64,000 nt of DNA from Streptomyces antarcticus (GTDB lineage Bacteria > Actinomycetota > Actinomycetes > Streptomycetales > Streptomycetaceae), in assembly GCF_026627255.1 (NCBI RefSeq), contig NZ_JAPNLM010000008.1, positions 124,001 to 188,000 on the forward strand. The letters run 5' to 3'. Below the pieces are notes generated by a model that worked only from the letters and a program-made list of their open reading frames with translations, was not told the DNA's origin and searched no databases. Position 1 is the stretch's first letter. The number at the start of each line of letters is the position of its first letter. A program made the translations under genes and the position numbers. This document shows, piece after piece, positions 1 to 7,182 of the stretch.

Positions 1-545
1 AGCGGATCGCCCTGGTGGGCCGCAACGGATCGGGCAAGACCACGCTGTTGCGCACGATCGCGGGGCAGCTGGACCCGGTGTCCGGTGAGGCCGTGACGCA
101 TGTGGCGACGCGGTTCCTGCCGCAGCGGCTGGACGTACTGGACGCCAGCCGTTCGGTGGTGGAGAACGTGGCGCGGTTCGCCCCGCAGGCCACGAACAAC
201 GTGATCCGGGCGCGACTTGCGCACTTCCTCCTCCGGGGCGCCCGCGCGGACCGCCCGGCCGGCACCCTGTCCGGCGGCGAACGCTTCCGCGCGGCGCTGG
301 CGGCGCTCCTGCTGGCGGAGCCCGCTCCGCAGCTGCTGATGCTGGACGAGCCGACGAACAACCTGGACCTGGCGAGCGTCCGTCAGCTGACGGACGCGCT
401 GGAATCGTACGAGGGCTCCCTCGTGGTGGCGAGCCACGACGTGCCGTTCCTGGAGTCGATCGGGGTCACGCGGTGGCTACTGCTGGACGGCGAACTGCGC
501 GCGACCACGGCCGAGGAGGTCCGGGAGGCGCTGTGGCACGGGTAG
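1..545 (+). CDS. ABC-F type ATPase, C-terminal part (gene starts outside window)
   Basis: The frame is open from the left edge, so the first ATPase half lies outside the window. The visible 180 residues form one complete ABC ATPase domain: Walker A GRNGSGKT at the edge, signature LSGGE near visible residue 89, Walker B LLMLDEP continuing into TNNLD, and a switch His in SHD. DEPTNNLD is characteristic of ABC-F proteins, which have two ATPase domains and no membrane segments and act on the ribosome in translation or antibiotic protection. Whether this is a resistance or housekeeping member cannot be told without the N-terminal half and interdomain linker. The gene ends just before a very strong hairpin. 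Confidence 0.9.
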   Translation, partial: RIALVGRNGSGKTTLLRTIAGQLDPVSGEAVTHVATRFLPQRLDVLDASRSVVENVARFAPQATNNVIRARLAHFLLRGARADRPAGTLSGGERFRAALAALLLAEPAPQLLMLDEPTNNLDLASVRQLTDALESYEGSLVVASHDVPFLESIGVTRWLLLDGELRATTAEEVREALWHG

Positions 546-553
546 CCCCCGAC

Positions 554-595
554 GCGTGAGGGCGTGGCGGGCCCGGGCCCGCCACGCCCTCACGC
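554..595 (+). terminator. 42-bp perfect palindrome, likely transcription terminator
   Basis: Positions 554-574 are the exact reverse complement of 575-595, so the RNA can fold into a nearly loopless GC hairpin 8 bases after the ABC-F stop codon. No U-tract follows, as is common in Streptomyces. The downstream gene is convergent, so the hairpin may work in both directions. Confidence 0.75.
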
Positions 596-606
596 ACCCG
601 ACACCC

Positions 607-672
607 GACAACGCCTGACAACGCCTGACAACGCCTGACAACCAACGGAGAACGTTCGGCCAACGGAGAACG
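607..672. repeat. Short tandem repeats between convergent genes
   Basis: Three exact 10-bp copies of gacaacgcct run from 607 to 636 with a partial fourth. They are followed by two 13-bp copies of ccaacggagaacg at 642-654 and 660-672. The block ends two bases before the stop codon of the minus-strand gene at 675. No coding function is seen. Confidence 0.8.
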
Positions 673-674
673 CC

Positions 675-1148
675 TCACCCCTTGGGCTGGCGCGGCAGTA
701 AGGCCCAGGATTTGGTGCCCCCCGTGGCGGTCAGGACGGGGGTGAGTCCCCAGTCCCCGCCGCAGGTCTCGACGGTTGCGGCGAGCAGCCACATCCCGCG
801 GTTGCGCCGGCTCCGGCACTCCTCGCGCGCTTCGGGCGAGGAGTGCGCCGGGTGCTGGTCGTAGACGACGATCCGCAACGCGTCGAACTGCCAGCGGACC
901 TTGAGTACCATCTCGGTGTCGGGTGTGAACCGGTGCGCGCACGCGACGAGTTCGGATGCCGCGAGGGCTGCGGCGTCACGCAGGTCGGACAGGCCGTGCC
1001 GGGTGAGCAGGGGCCGGACCACCGATCGCGCGGTGCCCGCGCAGTACGCGCTGCCGTGCAGGCCTATCGAGTAGTTCAGCTTCTCCGCCTCGGGCGGTAT
1101 CTGCAGGATCTCGCGGACCGGTCTCAGGCCACGGAGAGTGCCCGTCAT
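675..1148 (-). CDS. HATPase-fold regulatory ATP-binding protein
   Basis: A 157-residue protein resembling the single-domain serine-kinase/anti-sigma ATPases (HATPase_c_2) that are abundant in Streptomyces. It has the usual N-terminal stretch on gating between ATP-binding proteins (GTARSVVRPLLTRHGL), a modified N-box region (ALAASELVACAHRF, where most family members have SELVTNAVRH), and a later conserved MWLLAATVETCGGDWG segment. The usual N-box Asn is replaced, so kinase activity is doubtful. The start at 1148 is chosen over an upstream in-frame codon at 1229 because GGAG lies seven bases before it. It is convergent with the ABC-F gene and has no obvious sigma or antagonist partner alongside. 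Confidence 0.75.
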   Translation of the reverse strand: MTGTLRGLRPVREILQIPPEAEKLNYSIGLHGSAYCAGTARSVVRPLLTRHGLSDLRDAAALAASELVACAHRFTPDTEMVLKVRWQFDALRIVVYDQHPAHSSPEAREECRSRRNRGMWLLAATVETCGGDWGLTPVLTATGGTKSWALLPRQPKG

Positions 1149-1356
1149 CGTGCTGCTCCAAGTATGGGTGTGATCGACGGCGGTGTGATCGAAGACCGGT
1201 GCGGTCCCGGAGTGCTCGTGCAAGACCACGGCGTCGCCCCGTGTGAGACTTGCGCTACCGACCGTAGCCCAACCTGGTTCTCAGTTCTACTACTTGTGCC
1301 ACTACTTACTGACTTCTCGTGATATCTCCAGTCAGCCCCGAGCACGCGGAGGCCAG

Positions 1357-1500
1357 ATGCTGCCGATCACCCCCGCCGCGGACGTGATCGAGACCCTCAC
1401 GGCGCGGATTCGCACCATCAAGTGGACGCGGAGCATCACATTCCGCCATGACTTTGACCCCACACTGCCCCAACTGGGCGCCCTCAAACTGCATAGATAA
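1357..1500 (+). CDS. Possible 47-residue small protein
   Basis: A short frame beginning MLPITPAADVIETL, preceded by GGAGG four bases before the ATG. Codon third positions are G/C-rich in the first half but not near the end, where caa, aaa and aga appear. It lies in the otherwise empty 470-base gap between the HATPase gene and the desaturase. No family is recognised. It could be a real small gene, the start of a decayed gene, or chance. Confidence 0.3.
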   Translation: MLPITPAADVIETLTARIRTIKWTRSITFRHDFDPTLPQLGALKLHR

Positions 1501-1522
1501 CTGGATGTAACCGGACATACAC

Positions 1523-1589
1523 TTGACTGGGGCTTGGCTCGCCTTGATGTCGCGCTTAACCTACGAGTCCGTAAGCTACGGAACCGTAG
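1523..1589 (+). promoter_or_regulatory. Promoter-like boxes and tandem operator before the desaturase
   Basis: CTACGGAACCGTAG at 1576-1589 is a palindrome with six-base arms around AA. An imperfect copy, CTACGAGTCCGTAA, sits exactly 15 bp upstream at 1561-1574. TACG...CCGTA half-sites of this size are typical of TetR-family operators. A TTGACT box at 1523-1528, with a weak TGATGT box 16 bases on, could be the promoter, which would put both palindromes at or just after the transcription start. The regulator is not in this window. Confidence 0.6.
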
Positions 1590-1617
1590 GTAATTCGCTT
1601 TGCACCCAGGAGTACCC

Positions 1618-2589
1618 GTGACGATCACCTCTCCCCACCTCGGCAGCTCGGAGGCGTGGACGGACGCCAAGCTGCTGTTCGCGCTGGAAGAAGTGGTCGA
1701 AAAGGAGCTCAACCGGCATCTTCAGGTCACCAAGGACTGGATGCCCCACGACTACGTGCCGTGGGCCGACGGCCGGAACTTCCCGGCCTTCTTCGAGGAC
1801 GGCGAGGCCTGGAACCCAGAGCAGTCCAAGGTCACCGAGATCGGCAAGATCGCGCTGGTCGTGAACCTGCTGACCGAGGACAACCTCCCCAGCTACCACC
1901 ACGAGATCGCCTCCCTCTTCGGGCGCAACGGCGCCTGGGGCACGTGGGTGCACCGCTGGACGGCCGAGGAGGGCCGCCACGGCATCGTGATGCGCGACTA
2001 CCTGCTGGCGTCGCGCGCCGTGGACCCGGACAAGCTGGAAGCGTTCCGGATGCATCACATGTCGGAGGGCTTCGAGTCCGACAACCGCCACTCGATGCTG
2101 CACTCGGTCGCGTACGTGGCCTTCCAGGAGCTCGCGACCCGCATCTCGCACCGCAACACCGGCCACCAGTCCGGTGACCCGGTCTGCGACCGGATGCTGG
2201 CCCGCATCGCGCAGGACGAGAACCTGCACATGATCTTCTACCGCAACCTGCTGGGCGCGGCCTTCGAGATCGCCCCGGACCTCACCATGCAGGCCGTGCG
2301 CGACGTCGTGGTCGGCTTCCGGATGCCCGGACACGGGATGCCCGGTTTCGAGCGGATGGCCGCGCAGATGGCGATCGGCGGGGTCTACAACCTGCGGATC
2401 CACCACGACGACGTACTGAGCCCCGTGATCCGCTTCCTGAAGGTCATGGACATCGAGGGCCTGGGCCCCGAGGGCCAGAAGGCCCAGGAGGAGCTCGGCC
2501 TGTTCATGGACGGCCTGGACTCCGAGGCGCGCAAGTTCGACGAGCGCCTGGCCGCCCGCGCGGCGCGCATCGCGGCCCGCAAGGGCTGA
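1618..2589 (+). CDS. Acyl-ACP desaturase (ferritin-like diiron type)
   Basis: A soluble 323-residue acyl-[acyl-carrier-protein] desaturase, expected to use two irons, O2 and ferredoxin to place a double bond in fatty acids for membrane lipids. The diiron ligands are visible as an EExxH motif (EEGRH, about residue 112) and a matching DExxH motif (DENLH, about residue 200), with further acidic residues earlier (KELNRHL, LTEDNLPSYHHE). The start is the GTG at 1618, giving MTITSPHLGS, because AGGAG precedes it by five bases; a TTG at 1600 lacks a site. The tandem palindromes just upstream suggest control by a lipid-responsive repressor, and a hairpin follows the gene. Confidence 0.93.
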   Translation: MTITSPHLGSSEAWTDAKLLFALEEVVEKELNRHLQVTKDWMPHDYVPWADGRNFPAFFEDGEAWNPEQSKVTEIGKIALVVNLLTEDNLPSYHHEIASLFGRNGAWGTWVHRWTAEEGRHGIVMRDYLLASRAVDPDKLEAFRMHHMSEGFESDNRHSMLHSVAYVAFQELATRISHRNTGHQSGDPVCDRMLARIAQDENLHMIFYRNLLGAAFEIAPDLTMQAVRDVVVGFRMPGHGMPGFERMAAQMAIGGVYNLRIHHDDVLSPVIRFLKVMDIEGLGPEGQKAQEELGLFMDGLDSEARKFDERLAARAARIAARKG

Positions 2590-2625
2590 CCGGTTTCCGC
2601 TCGCCCGGCCGAGTGAAGTCGATTG

Positions 2626-2652
2626 CCCTGGCAGAGCCGCGCTCTGCCAGGG
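2626..2652 (+). terminator. Hairpin terminator after the desaturase, abutting the next gene
   Basis: A perfect 12-bp stem (CCCTGGCAGAGC with its complement) around a CGC loop, followed by cttct. It ends nine bases before the ATG of the next gene, and its right arm contains the only AGGG that could serve as that gene's ribosome site. Confidence 0.75.
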
Positions 2653-2661
2653 CTTCTCGTC

Positions 2662-2967
2662 ATGACCTCGCTCCAGGTCGACATCGACCAGCTGACCCGC
2701 TTGACCCGTGCCCTGGACTCCTCCCTGGTCTCCCTCCGGGAGGCCCGGCGCGCGCTGGACCACGTACGGGCCGACCAGTTGGGGACCGCGGACCTGGACG
2801 CGGCCTGCGACGGCTTCCAGGAGAGATGGTCCTACGGCGCCCGTGAGCTGACCAAGCGCGTCAAGGCGGTACGCGAGGGCGTGGACCGCAGTGCCGCGGA
2901 GTACGCGGAGCTGGAGAAGGCGATCCGCGCGGCCTTCCGCGAGGCGGCGGAGGCGTCCGGTGCCTGA
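2662..2967 (+). CDS. WXG100/ESAT-6-like small helical protein
   Basis: A 101-residue protein predicted almost wholly helical, with two long helices flanking a turn near residue 52 (FQERWSYGARELTKR). That matches the size and layout of WXG100/ESAT-6-like partners of type VII secretion, though the turn is W-S-Y-G rather than W-x-G. It begins MTSLQVDIDQLTRL. Its stop overlaps the start of the next gene, suggesting translational coupling. No EccC-type ATPase or other secretion component is in the window. The initiation region is unusual because the likely ribosome site lies inside the upstream hairpin. Confidence 0.6.
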   Translation: MTSLQVDIDQLTRLTRALDSSLVSLREARRALDHVRADQLGTADLDAACDGFQERWSYGARELTKRVKAVREGVDRSAAEYAELEKAIRAAFREAAEASGA

Positions 2968-4007
2968 GCACGCCGCGCTGGGCTTCGACCCGGCGCCGGG
3001 GAGTCCGGCGGCGGTCCTCGCCCTGGCGAAGAAGCTCTCCGCCTCGGCGGCCTCCCTCGGCGAGGCCTCCCGGATCATGAAGTCGCTCGTCGCCCACAGC
3101 TCGGCCTGGCAGGGCGAAGCCGCCACGGCGTTCCGCGCCGCCCTCTCGAAGGACCTCCCCCGCTACCTCGGCTCGGCCCACACGTCCCTCGCGGAGGCCG
3201 CCCGGCGGCTCAACCTCGTGGCACGACACCCTGGTCGCACACCGCGCGCTGGCGGCCCGGTACGAGTCTCAGGCCGCCGCCGCGAAGACGGAGCAGTCCC
3301 ATGCGGACGCCCGCCGCCTGGCCCCGGAACACGGCGCGGCGGCCCGCCGGGTCGCCCAGACCCTGGACGCGGCCGCGAACCGGCTGGCGCCGAAGGAACC
3401 GGGCGCGATCGGCGCCGGAGTGGCCCTCTTCTGCCCGCCGGCGGGACTGGCGGTGATGCTGGTCGCGGGGGGCCTGTCCTTGGCGGCGCTGACGACGCAC
3501 CTGGCGGATCCGAAGTTCCGCAAGCCGCTGGTCGACGGCGCGACGAAGGGGGAGTTCGACGCGAACTTCTGGAAGAGCGCGGTGACCCTCCTCGGCGACA
3601 CGGCGGGCTCGGTCCCGGGCGTAACGGCGGTCGCCACAGGAGCCAGGGCCGGCACGGCGGCGGCCCGCGCGGCGATGACCGCCGCCCCGGAAGCAAGCGC
3701 CCTGACGGCCCTCTCCCCGGGCGCCTCGGCGTTCCGAAGCACGACGTGGTCGACGGCCGGCACGCTGCGCGAGGTGGAGAACCCGCTCGCGGCATGGGCC
3801 TTGCGAGCGTCGCCGCAAAGCACCAGGGACCGCGTGGGCGTGGGGGTGGCCAGCGCGGGCGCAATCACGGCAACCCTTGACTACACCAGCGACAACGATG
3901 CGGTTGAGCAGGGCTCCACAGCAGTCGACGGCGCCCGTGGGGTCCTGGACGAGGCCCCCTCTGCTGTTGCGAAATCCAGCCATTTCTGGACGGTGGTGAG
4001 GCCTTGA
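2960..4007 (+). pseudogene. Larger WXG-type protein with a frame change near 3215
   Basis: Translation begins at GTG 2960 (GGAGG six bases upstream, overlapping the previous stop) and runs MPEHAALGFDP to AARRLN at 3214. The sensible continuation SWHDTLVAHRALAARY is one base further on, in the frame starting at 3216, and then runs uninterrupted to 4007. One extra C in aacctcg at about 3215 explains this. Read together, the product is about 348 residues: an N-terminal helical secretion-type domain containing a WQG turn (SSAWQGEAATAF), an Ala-rich coiled region, a hydrophobic segment (about 160-180) and a C-terminal domain of unknown role. It may be a decayed effector, a programmed or phase-variable frame, or a sequencing error. 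Confidence 0.65.
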
Positions 4008-4622
4008 TGTGCGGGAACGACACGCCGCCCCTCTGGTGTCGTCTACCTCCGGGATTCCATGACGTTGGACCCGAAGACCGCGCGGCCTTGGACGCGATTG
4101 CTCGGGCCACGGCCAGTCCTGCCGCCCAACGGGAGCTGGCTCAGCTCATGGACGGATTCGACCTGCTCAAGGGGCTCGACGTCGTACACACCGCGGTCGG
4201 GTTGCATCCGGACGAACCAGTCGGCGTCTGCACGTCGCTGTTTTCCTTGACCGCAAGGCCTGCTGACGACCCGACCTACAAGTCGCCGTTGCGAGAACCG
4301 CCCTTGGCATCTCCCGCTCCACCCTCTGGACCACATCGGCACGGCGTGCATCGACCTGCCTTCATCGCTCCCCTGCTACCTCGTTGCCGGGACCATTGCG
4401 CCCCCGGACGTGGAGCGGGAGGTGTTCCAGGCCAGAATCGCGACCTGCCATCCAGCAGGCCAACACCTGCTCGTTCTGGACCTCACCAGCGCGTCAGGCC
4501 AGCATCACGAGGCCTACGTCGACATCCTTGAGGCGATCGCCCACACGCTCACCTTCACCGACCCCAATCCCGCTTCCCCCAGCAGCCCGATGACCTCACG
4601 CATCTTGGATGTCTGCTTGTGA
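4007..4622 (+). pseudogene. Unknown protein of the WXG cassette, frame-disrupted
   Basis: ATG 4007 overlaps the preceding stop by one base (TGATG). The first frame reads MCGNDTPPLWCRLPPGF... to about SLTARPADDP near 4270. Protein-like sequence then appears in the next frame (LQVAVARTALGISRS, about 4276-4320) and from about 4326 in the third (HIGTACIDLPSSLPCYLVAG, continuing EREVFQARIATCHPAG to the stop at 4622). So there are apparently two single-base losses, or at minimum one change. The intact ancestor would be about 205 residues. No family is recognised. Its position between the WXG-type gene and a membrane protein suggests a dedicated partner such as an immunity protein, but that is inference only. 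Confidence 0.55.
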
Positions 4623-5206
4623 CCTTCCAGCTCACCAAAGTGGCTTGGGACCACCCTCCAACGGCCGCCGGTTACAAGAGACTGGTTCTCCGACGAGCCG
4701 TCGGGCTGATCGGCCTTGCCCTCCCTTTGATGCTCACCGCAGCTTGCCTGTGGTTCGACGTCATGAGGCAAGTGGCGTTCATCTTCACCATGTCCATGAT
4801 CGGCTTCATCAGCTGGGTTCCTTGGATGGCCATCGCGTACTGGCGTCGCCTCCGCGTGGCGGCGGTCCTGCAGGCATACCCCTGGTGCGAACTGCCGTGC
4901 CTGCACCCTCCCCGCGCGACGGGAAGTCCCGCGACCATCGCCATCCCGTTCCGCGAGGACTTCGCGCCGACGTTTCGGATCGGCCCCTTCCCCATCGCGC
5001 TCGCGGAGCGGGAGAACGACCACCCGGACAGGATCTGGTTCGCCGGAGATCCCCGCTTCGGCGGGGTCGTTTCTCCCGTCGGGGGGCACTATCCCGTGCG
5101 GGTCGTACCCGACAAGGTGCCTCCGGAGGGGTGGAGCGGTGGGGATGACGGGCTTGCGCTGCGGGTCGGGCTGATGCGGCGCAGCGGGAAGGGTACGCAG
5201 ACCTGA
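4619..5206 (+). CDS. Small membrane protein of the WXG cassette
   Basis: A 195-residue protein starting at GTG 4619 with a four-base GTGA overlap with the preceding stop, so it is translationally coupled. Two adjacent membrane helices are visible (about residues 28-47 and 52-72). They are followed by a 120-residue soluble domain rich in aromatic and proline residues (FRIGPFPIALAE, DRIWFAGDPRFGG). Unlike its two upstream neighbours it is intact. No known family is recognised. A role alongside the frame-disrupted genes, for example membrane-bound immunity or anchoring, is only a guess from context. Confidence 0.7.
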   Translation: MTFQLTKVAWDHPPTAAGYKRLVLRRAVGLIGLALPLMLTAACLWFDVMRQVAFIFTMSMIGFISWVPWMAIAYWRRLRVAAVLQAYPWCELPCLHPPRATGSPATIAIPFREDFAPTFRIGPFPIALAERENDHPDRIWFAGDPRFGGVVSPVGGHYPVRVVPDKVPPEGWSGGDDGLALRVGLMRRSGKGTQT

Positions 5207-5464
5207 TCAGCGGCGGCGCGGGCGCAGCATGAGGCGTTCCGACTCCGACAGACCGCCCCAGACGCCGAAGCGCTCGTCGTTGTCCAGAGCGTATTCCAGG
5301 CACGCCGCCCGTCCCTCACACGCCCCGCACAGCCGCTTCGCGTCGCGCAGCGACGAGCCGGGCTCGGGGAAGAAGAAGCCCGGGCCCGTCTGGGCGCACA
5401 GCGCGAGCTCGTACCAGGCGGTGGGCGTGTCAGTGGTGGCAGCGGTGGTGGTGTTCATCGACAT
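5207..5464 (-). CDS. WhiB-family iron-sulfur transcriptional regulator
   Basis: An 85-residue Wbl protein. The four cysteines that hold the [4Fe-4S] cluster are visible at residues 23 (LCAQTGPGFFFPE), 46 and 49 (CGAC), and 55 (CLEYAL), followed by the turn motif GVWGG (68-72) and a basic tail RPRRR. Such proteins bind region 4 of the principal sigma factor and control development or stress genes. WhiB and several paralogues look alike at this length, so no symbol is given. The stop codon at 5207 directly abuts the convergent stop at 5206. The start at 5464 has no strong ribosome site; a second ATG follows two codons later, and an in-frame GTG lies at 5479. Confidence 0.88.
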   Translation of the reverse strand: MSMNTTTAATTDTPTAWYELALCAQTGPGFFFPEPGSSLRDAKRLCGACEGRAACLEYALDNDERFGVWGGLSESERLMLRPRRR

Positions 5465-5496
5465 GCGGAAGATACTCACCGGCGCGGATGGACGTC

Positions 5497-5513
5497 TGAT
5501 CAACGACCGATCA
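5497..5513 (-). promoter_or_regulatory. Inverted repeat upstream of the WhiB gene
   Basis: TGATC and GATCA flank seven bases (aacgacc), about 33 bp before the WhiB start on the minus strand. It may be an operator; short arms make chance occurrence possible. Confidence 0.3.
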
Positions 5514-5619
5514 ATCCCCGGTCGCCGGCTGCCTCCAGTGCCCTCGCCGAGCATGGCACCCCCTACTGACAGCGGCCGTCCCACAGGGTGCACGACCGTG
5601 CGTTCGGAAAGACGGCGGA

Positions 5620-5811
5620 ATGGCAGACGGACGCGTGGAACGCGGCAACCAGACGCGACGGACCGTGCTCGACCGAACGATGAGCGTCGCCTCCGTGGAC
5701 GGACGGGAAGGCCTGTCCCTCGGCAAGATCGCCGCCGATCTGGGCCTGAGCAAGAGAGGCGTCTTCGACCTGTTCGGCTCCCGGGAGGACCTGCAGCTCG
5801 CCACGGTCCGC
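5620..5811 (+). pseudogene. TetR-family regulator, N-terminal remnant
   Basis: The first 64 residues read as a TetR-type DNA-binding domain: a basic start (NQTRRTVLDRTMSVAS), then GLSLGKIAADLGLSKRGVFDLF, the classic helix-turn-helix ending in a phenylalanine-rich turn, then SREDLQLATV. After about 5811 the frame turns into Arg/Pro-rich sequence with no resemblance to a ligand-binding domain, and minus-strand transporter sequence begins almost at once. A deletion probably removed the 3' ends of both this gene and the facing exporter gene. Confidence 0.7.
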
Positions 5812-5870
5812 GCCGGGGGGCGGCGTCCGGTGCGTACGGCCGGGGGCGCGGCGCGGACCGCTGCCCGGCG

Positions 5871-6060
5871 GACCACGAGGCCGAGCGGCACATTGATCAG
5901 GAAGATCGCCCGCCAGTTCCGCGCCTCGACGAGCAGTCCGCCGATGCCGGGCCGACGGCGGCGGCGAGCCCGCCGACGGCGCCCCACTCCCCCAGAGCCG
6001 CACCATCGCCGTGTTGTTCTGCGCGCCCTGCCCGGTCGTGGCGATGCCGAGACTCCGGGG
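5871..6060 (-). pseudogene. MFS (DHA2-type) exporter remnant
   Basis: Read on the minus strand, about 60 residues match the central part of a drug exporter: SLGIATTGQGAQNNTAMVRLWG, then AVGGLAAAVGP, then GIGGLLVEARNW and RAIFLINVPLGLVV. They lie in three different frames, so at least two frame changes have accumulated, and both ends are missing. TetR/MFS neighbours are a common arrangement, so this and the TetR remnant probably derive from one lost efflux locus. Confidence 0.7.
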
Positions 6061-6087
6061 GAACGCGTCAGGGAAGCGGGTGGCCCG

Positions 6088-7107
6088 TCAGGGGTCGCGT
6101 TTCGCGCGGCTCGGCTGTACGCGCTTCGGCTCTCCCGGCATCTTCGGGTAGTCCGGCGGGTAGGGCATGTCCCCCAGGCCGTGGTCGTGTTCGTCGCGTT
6201 CCGCGAGCTCCAGTACGGCGTCCAGGACGAAGGCGTGCTCGTCCATGTCCGCGTGCAGGTCGCCCAGTTCGGCGAAGCGGGCCGGCATCGTCACGATGTC
6301 GAAGTCCCGGGGCTCCGCGTCGTCCACCTCGTCCCAGCGCAGGGGCGCCGACACCGGGGCGTGCGGGCGGGGGCGGACGGAGTAGGCGGAGGCGATCGTC
6401 CGGTCGCGCGCCGTCTGGTTGTAGTCGACGAAGATCCGCTCGCCCCGCTCCTCCTTCCACCAGGCCGTCGTGACCTTGCCCGGCATCCGGCGCTCCAGCT
6501 CACGCCCCAGGGCGATCGCGCACCGCCGCACCTCCGTGAACGTCCAGCGCGGAGCGATCGGCACGAACACGTGCAGTCCGCGGCCCCCCGAGGTCTTGGG
6601 CCAGCCGCGCAGGCCCAACTCTTCCAGCAAAGCCCGGAGTTCATGGGCCGCTGCCACGGCGTGGTGGTAGTCGGTGCCCGGCTGTGGATCCAGGTCGATC
6701 CGCAGCTCGTCGGGCCGGTCGGTGTCCTCGCGCCGCACCGGCCAGGGGTGGAAGGTGAGGCAGCCCAGGTTCGCCGCCCACAGCACGGCGGCGGGCTCGG
6801 TCGGGCAGATCTCGTCGGCCGAGCGACCGCTCGGGAAGGCGATGTGGGCGGTCGGAATCCAGTCGGGCAGGTTCTTCGGCGCCCGCTTCTGGAAGAAGGA
6901 CTCGCCCTCCACCCCGTCCGGAAACCGCTCCAGCGTCGTGGGCCGGTCGCGCAGGGCGCGCGTGATGCCGTCCGCGACCGCGAGGTAGTACTCGGCCACG
7001 TCCCGCTTGGTGAGGCCGCGCTCCGGGAAGTACACCTTGTCCGGACTGGACAGGCGCACCGTCCGTCCGCCCGCGTCCAGCTCGATCGCATTCCCGGCAG
7101 CACCCAT
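6088..7107 (-). CDS. LigD-type polymerase/primase domain protein
   Basis: A 339-residue stand-alone primase-polymerase domain of the LigD family, which adds nucleotides at broken DNA ends in bacterial non-homologous end joining. Visible features are SSPDKVYFP near the N-terminus, a catalytic DxD in ELRIDLDPQPG, SGGRGLHVFVP (active-site loop with His), ERIFVDYNQTARDRTIASAYSVRP and a C-terminal tail typical of actinobacterial members. It starts at ATG 7107 (MGAAGNAIEL). The ATP-dependent ligase domain is a separate divergent gene 75 bp away rather than fused, and no nuclease domain or Ku gene is in the window. Confidence 0.9.
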   Translation of the reverse strand: MGAAGNAIELDAGGRTVRLSSPDKVYFPERGLTKRDVAEYYLAVADGITRALRDRPTTLERFPDGVEGESFFQKRAPKNLPDWIPTAHIAFPSGRSADEICPTEPAAVLWAANLGCLTFHPWPVRREDTDRPDELRIDLDPQPGTDYHHAVAAAHELRALLEELGLRGWPKTSGGRGLHVFVPIAPRWTFTEVRRCAIALGRELERRMPGKVTTAWWKEERGERIFVDYNQTARDRTIASAYSVRPRPHAPVSAPLRWDEVDDAEPRDFDIVTMPARFAELGDLHADMDEHAFVLDAVLELAERDEHDHGLGDMPYPPDYPKMPGEPKRVQPSRAKRDP

Positions 7108-7120
7108 GAGCGCCACGGTA

Positions 7121-7163
7121 GGCGGGCCCGGACGGGTGCGCACACCGGGCGGGCCCGGACGGG
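7121..7163. promoter_or_regulatory. Direct repeats in the shared polymerase/ligase promoter region
   Basis: ggcgggcccggacggg occurs exactly at 7121-7136 and again at 7148-7163, 27 bp apart, inside the 75-bp gap between two divergent DNA-repair genes. The unit contains the palindrome gggccc. It could be a binding site for one regulator controlling both genes, or a recent duplication. Confidence 0.45.
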
Positions 7164-7182
7164 CCGACGCACAATCGGAGGC

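Noticed and set aside
2960..5206. A confirmed polymorphic toxin/immunity locus
   Set aside because: The cassette resembles type VII substrates, but no toxin domain, export motif or secretion ATPase could be recognised, and the frames are disrupted.
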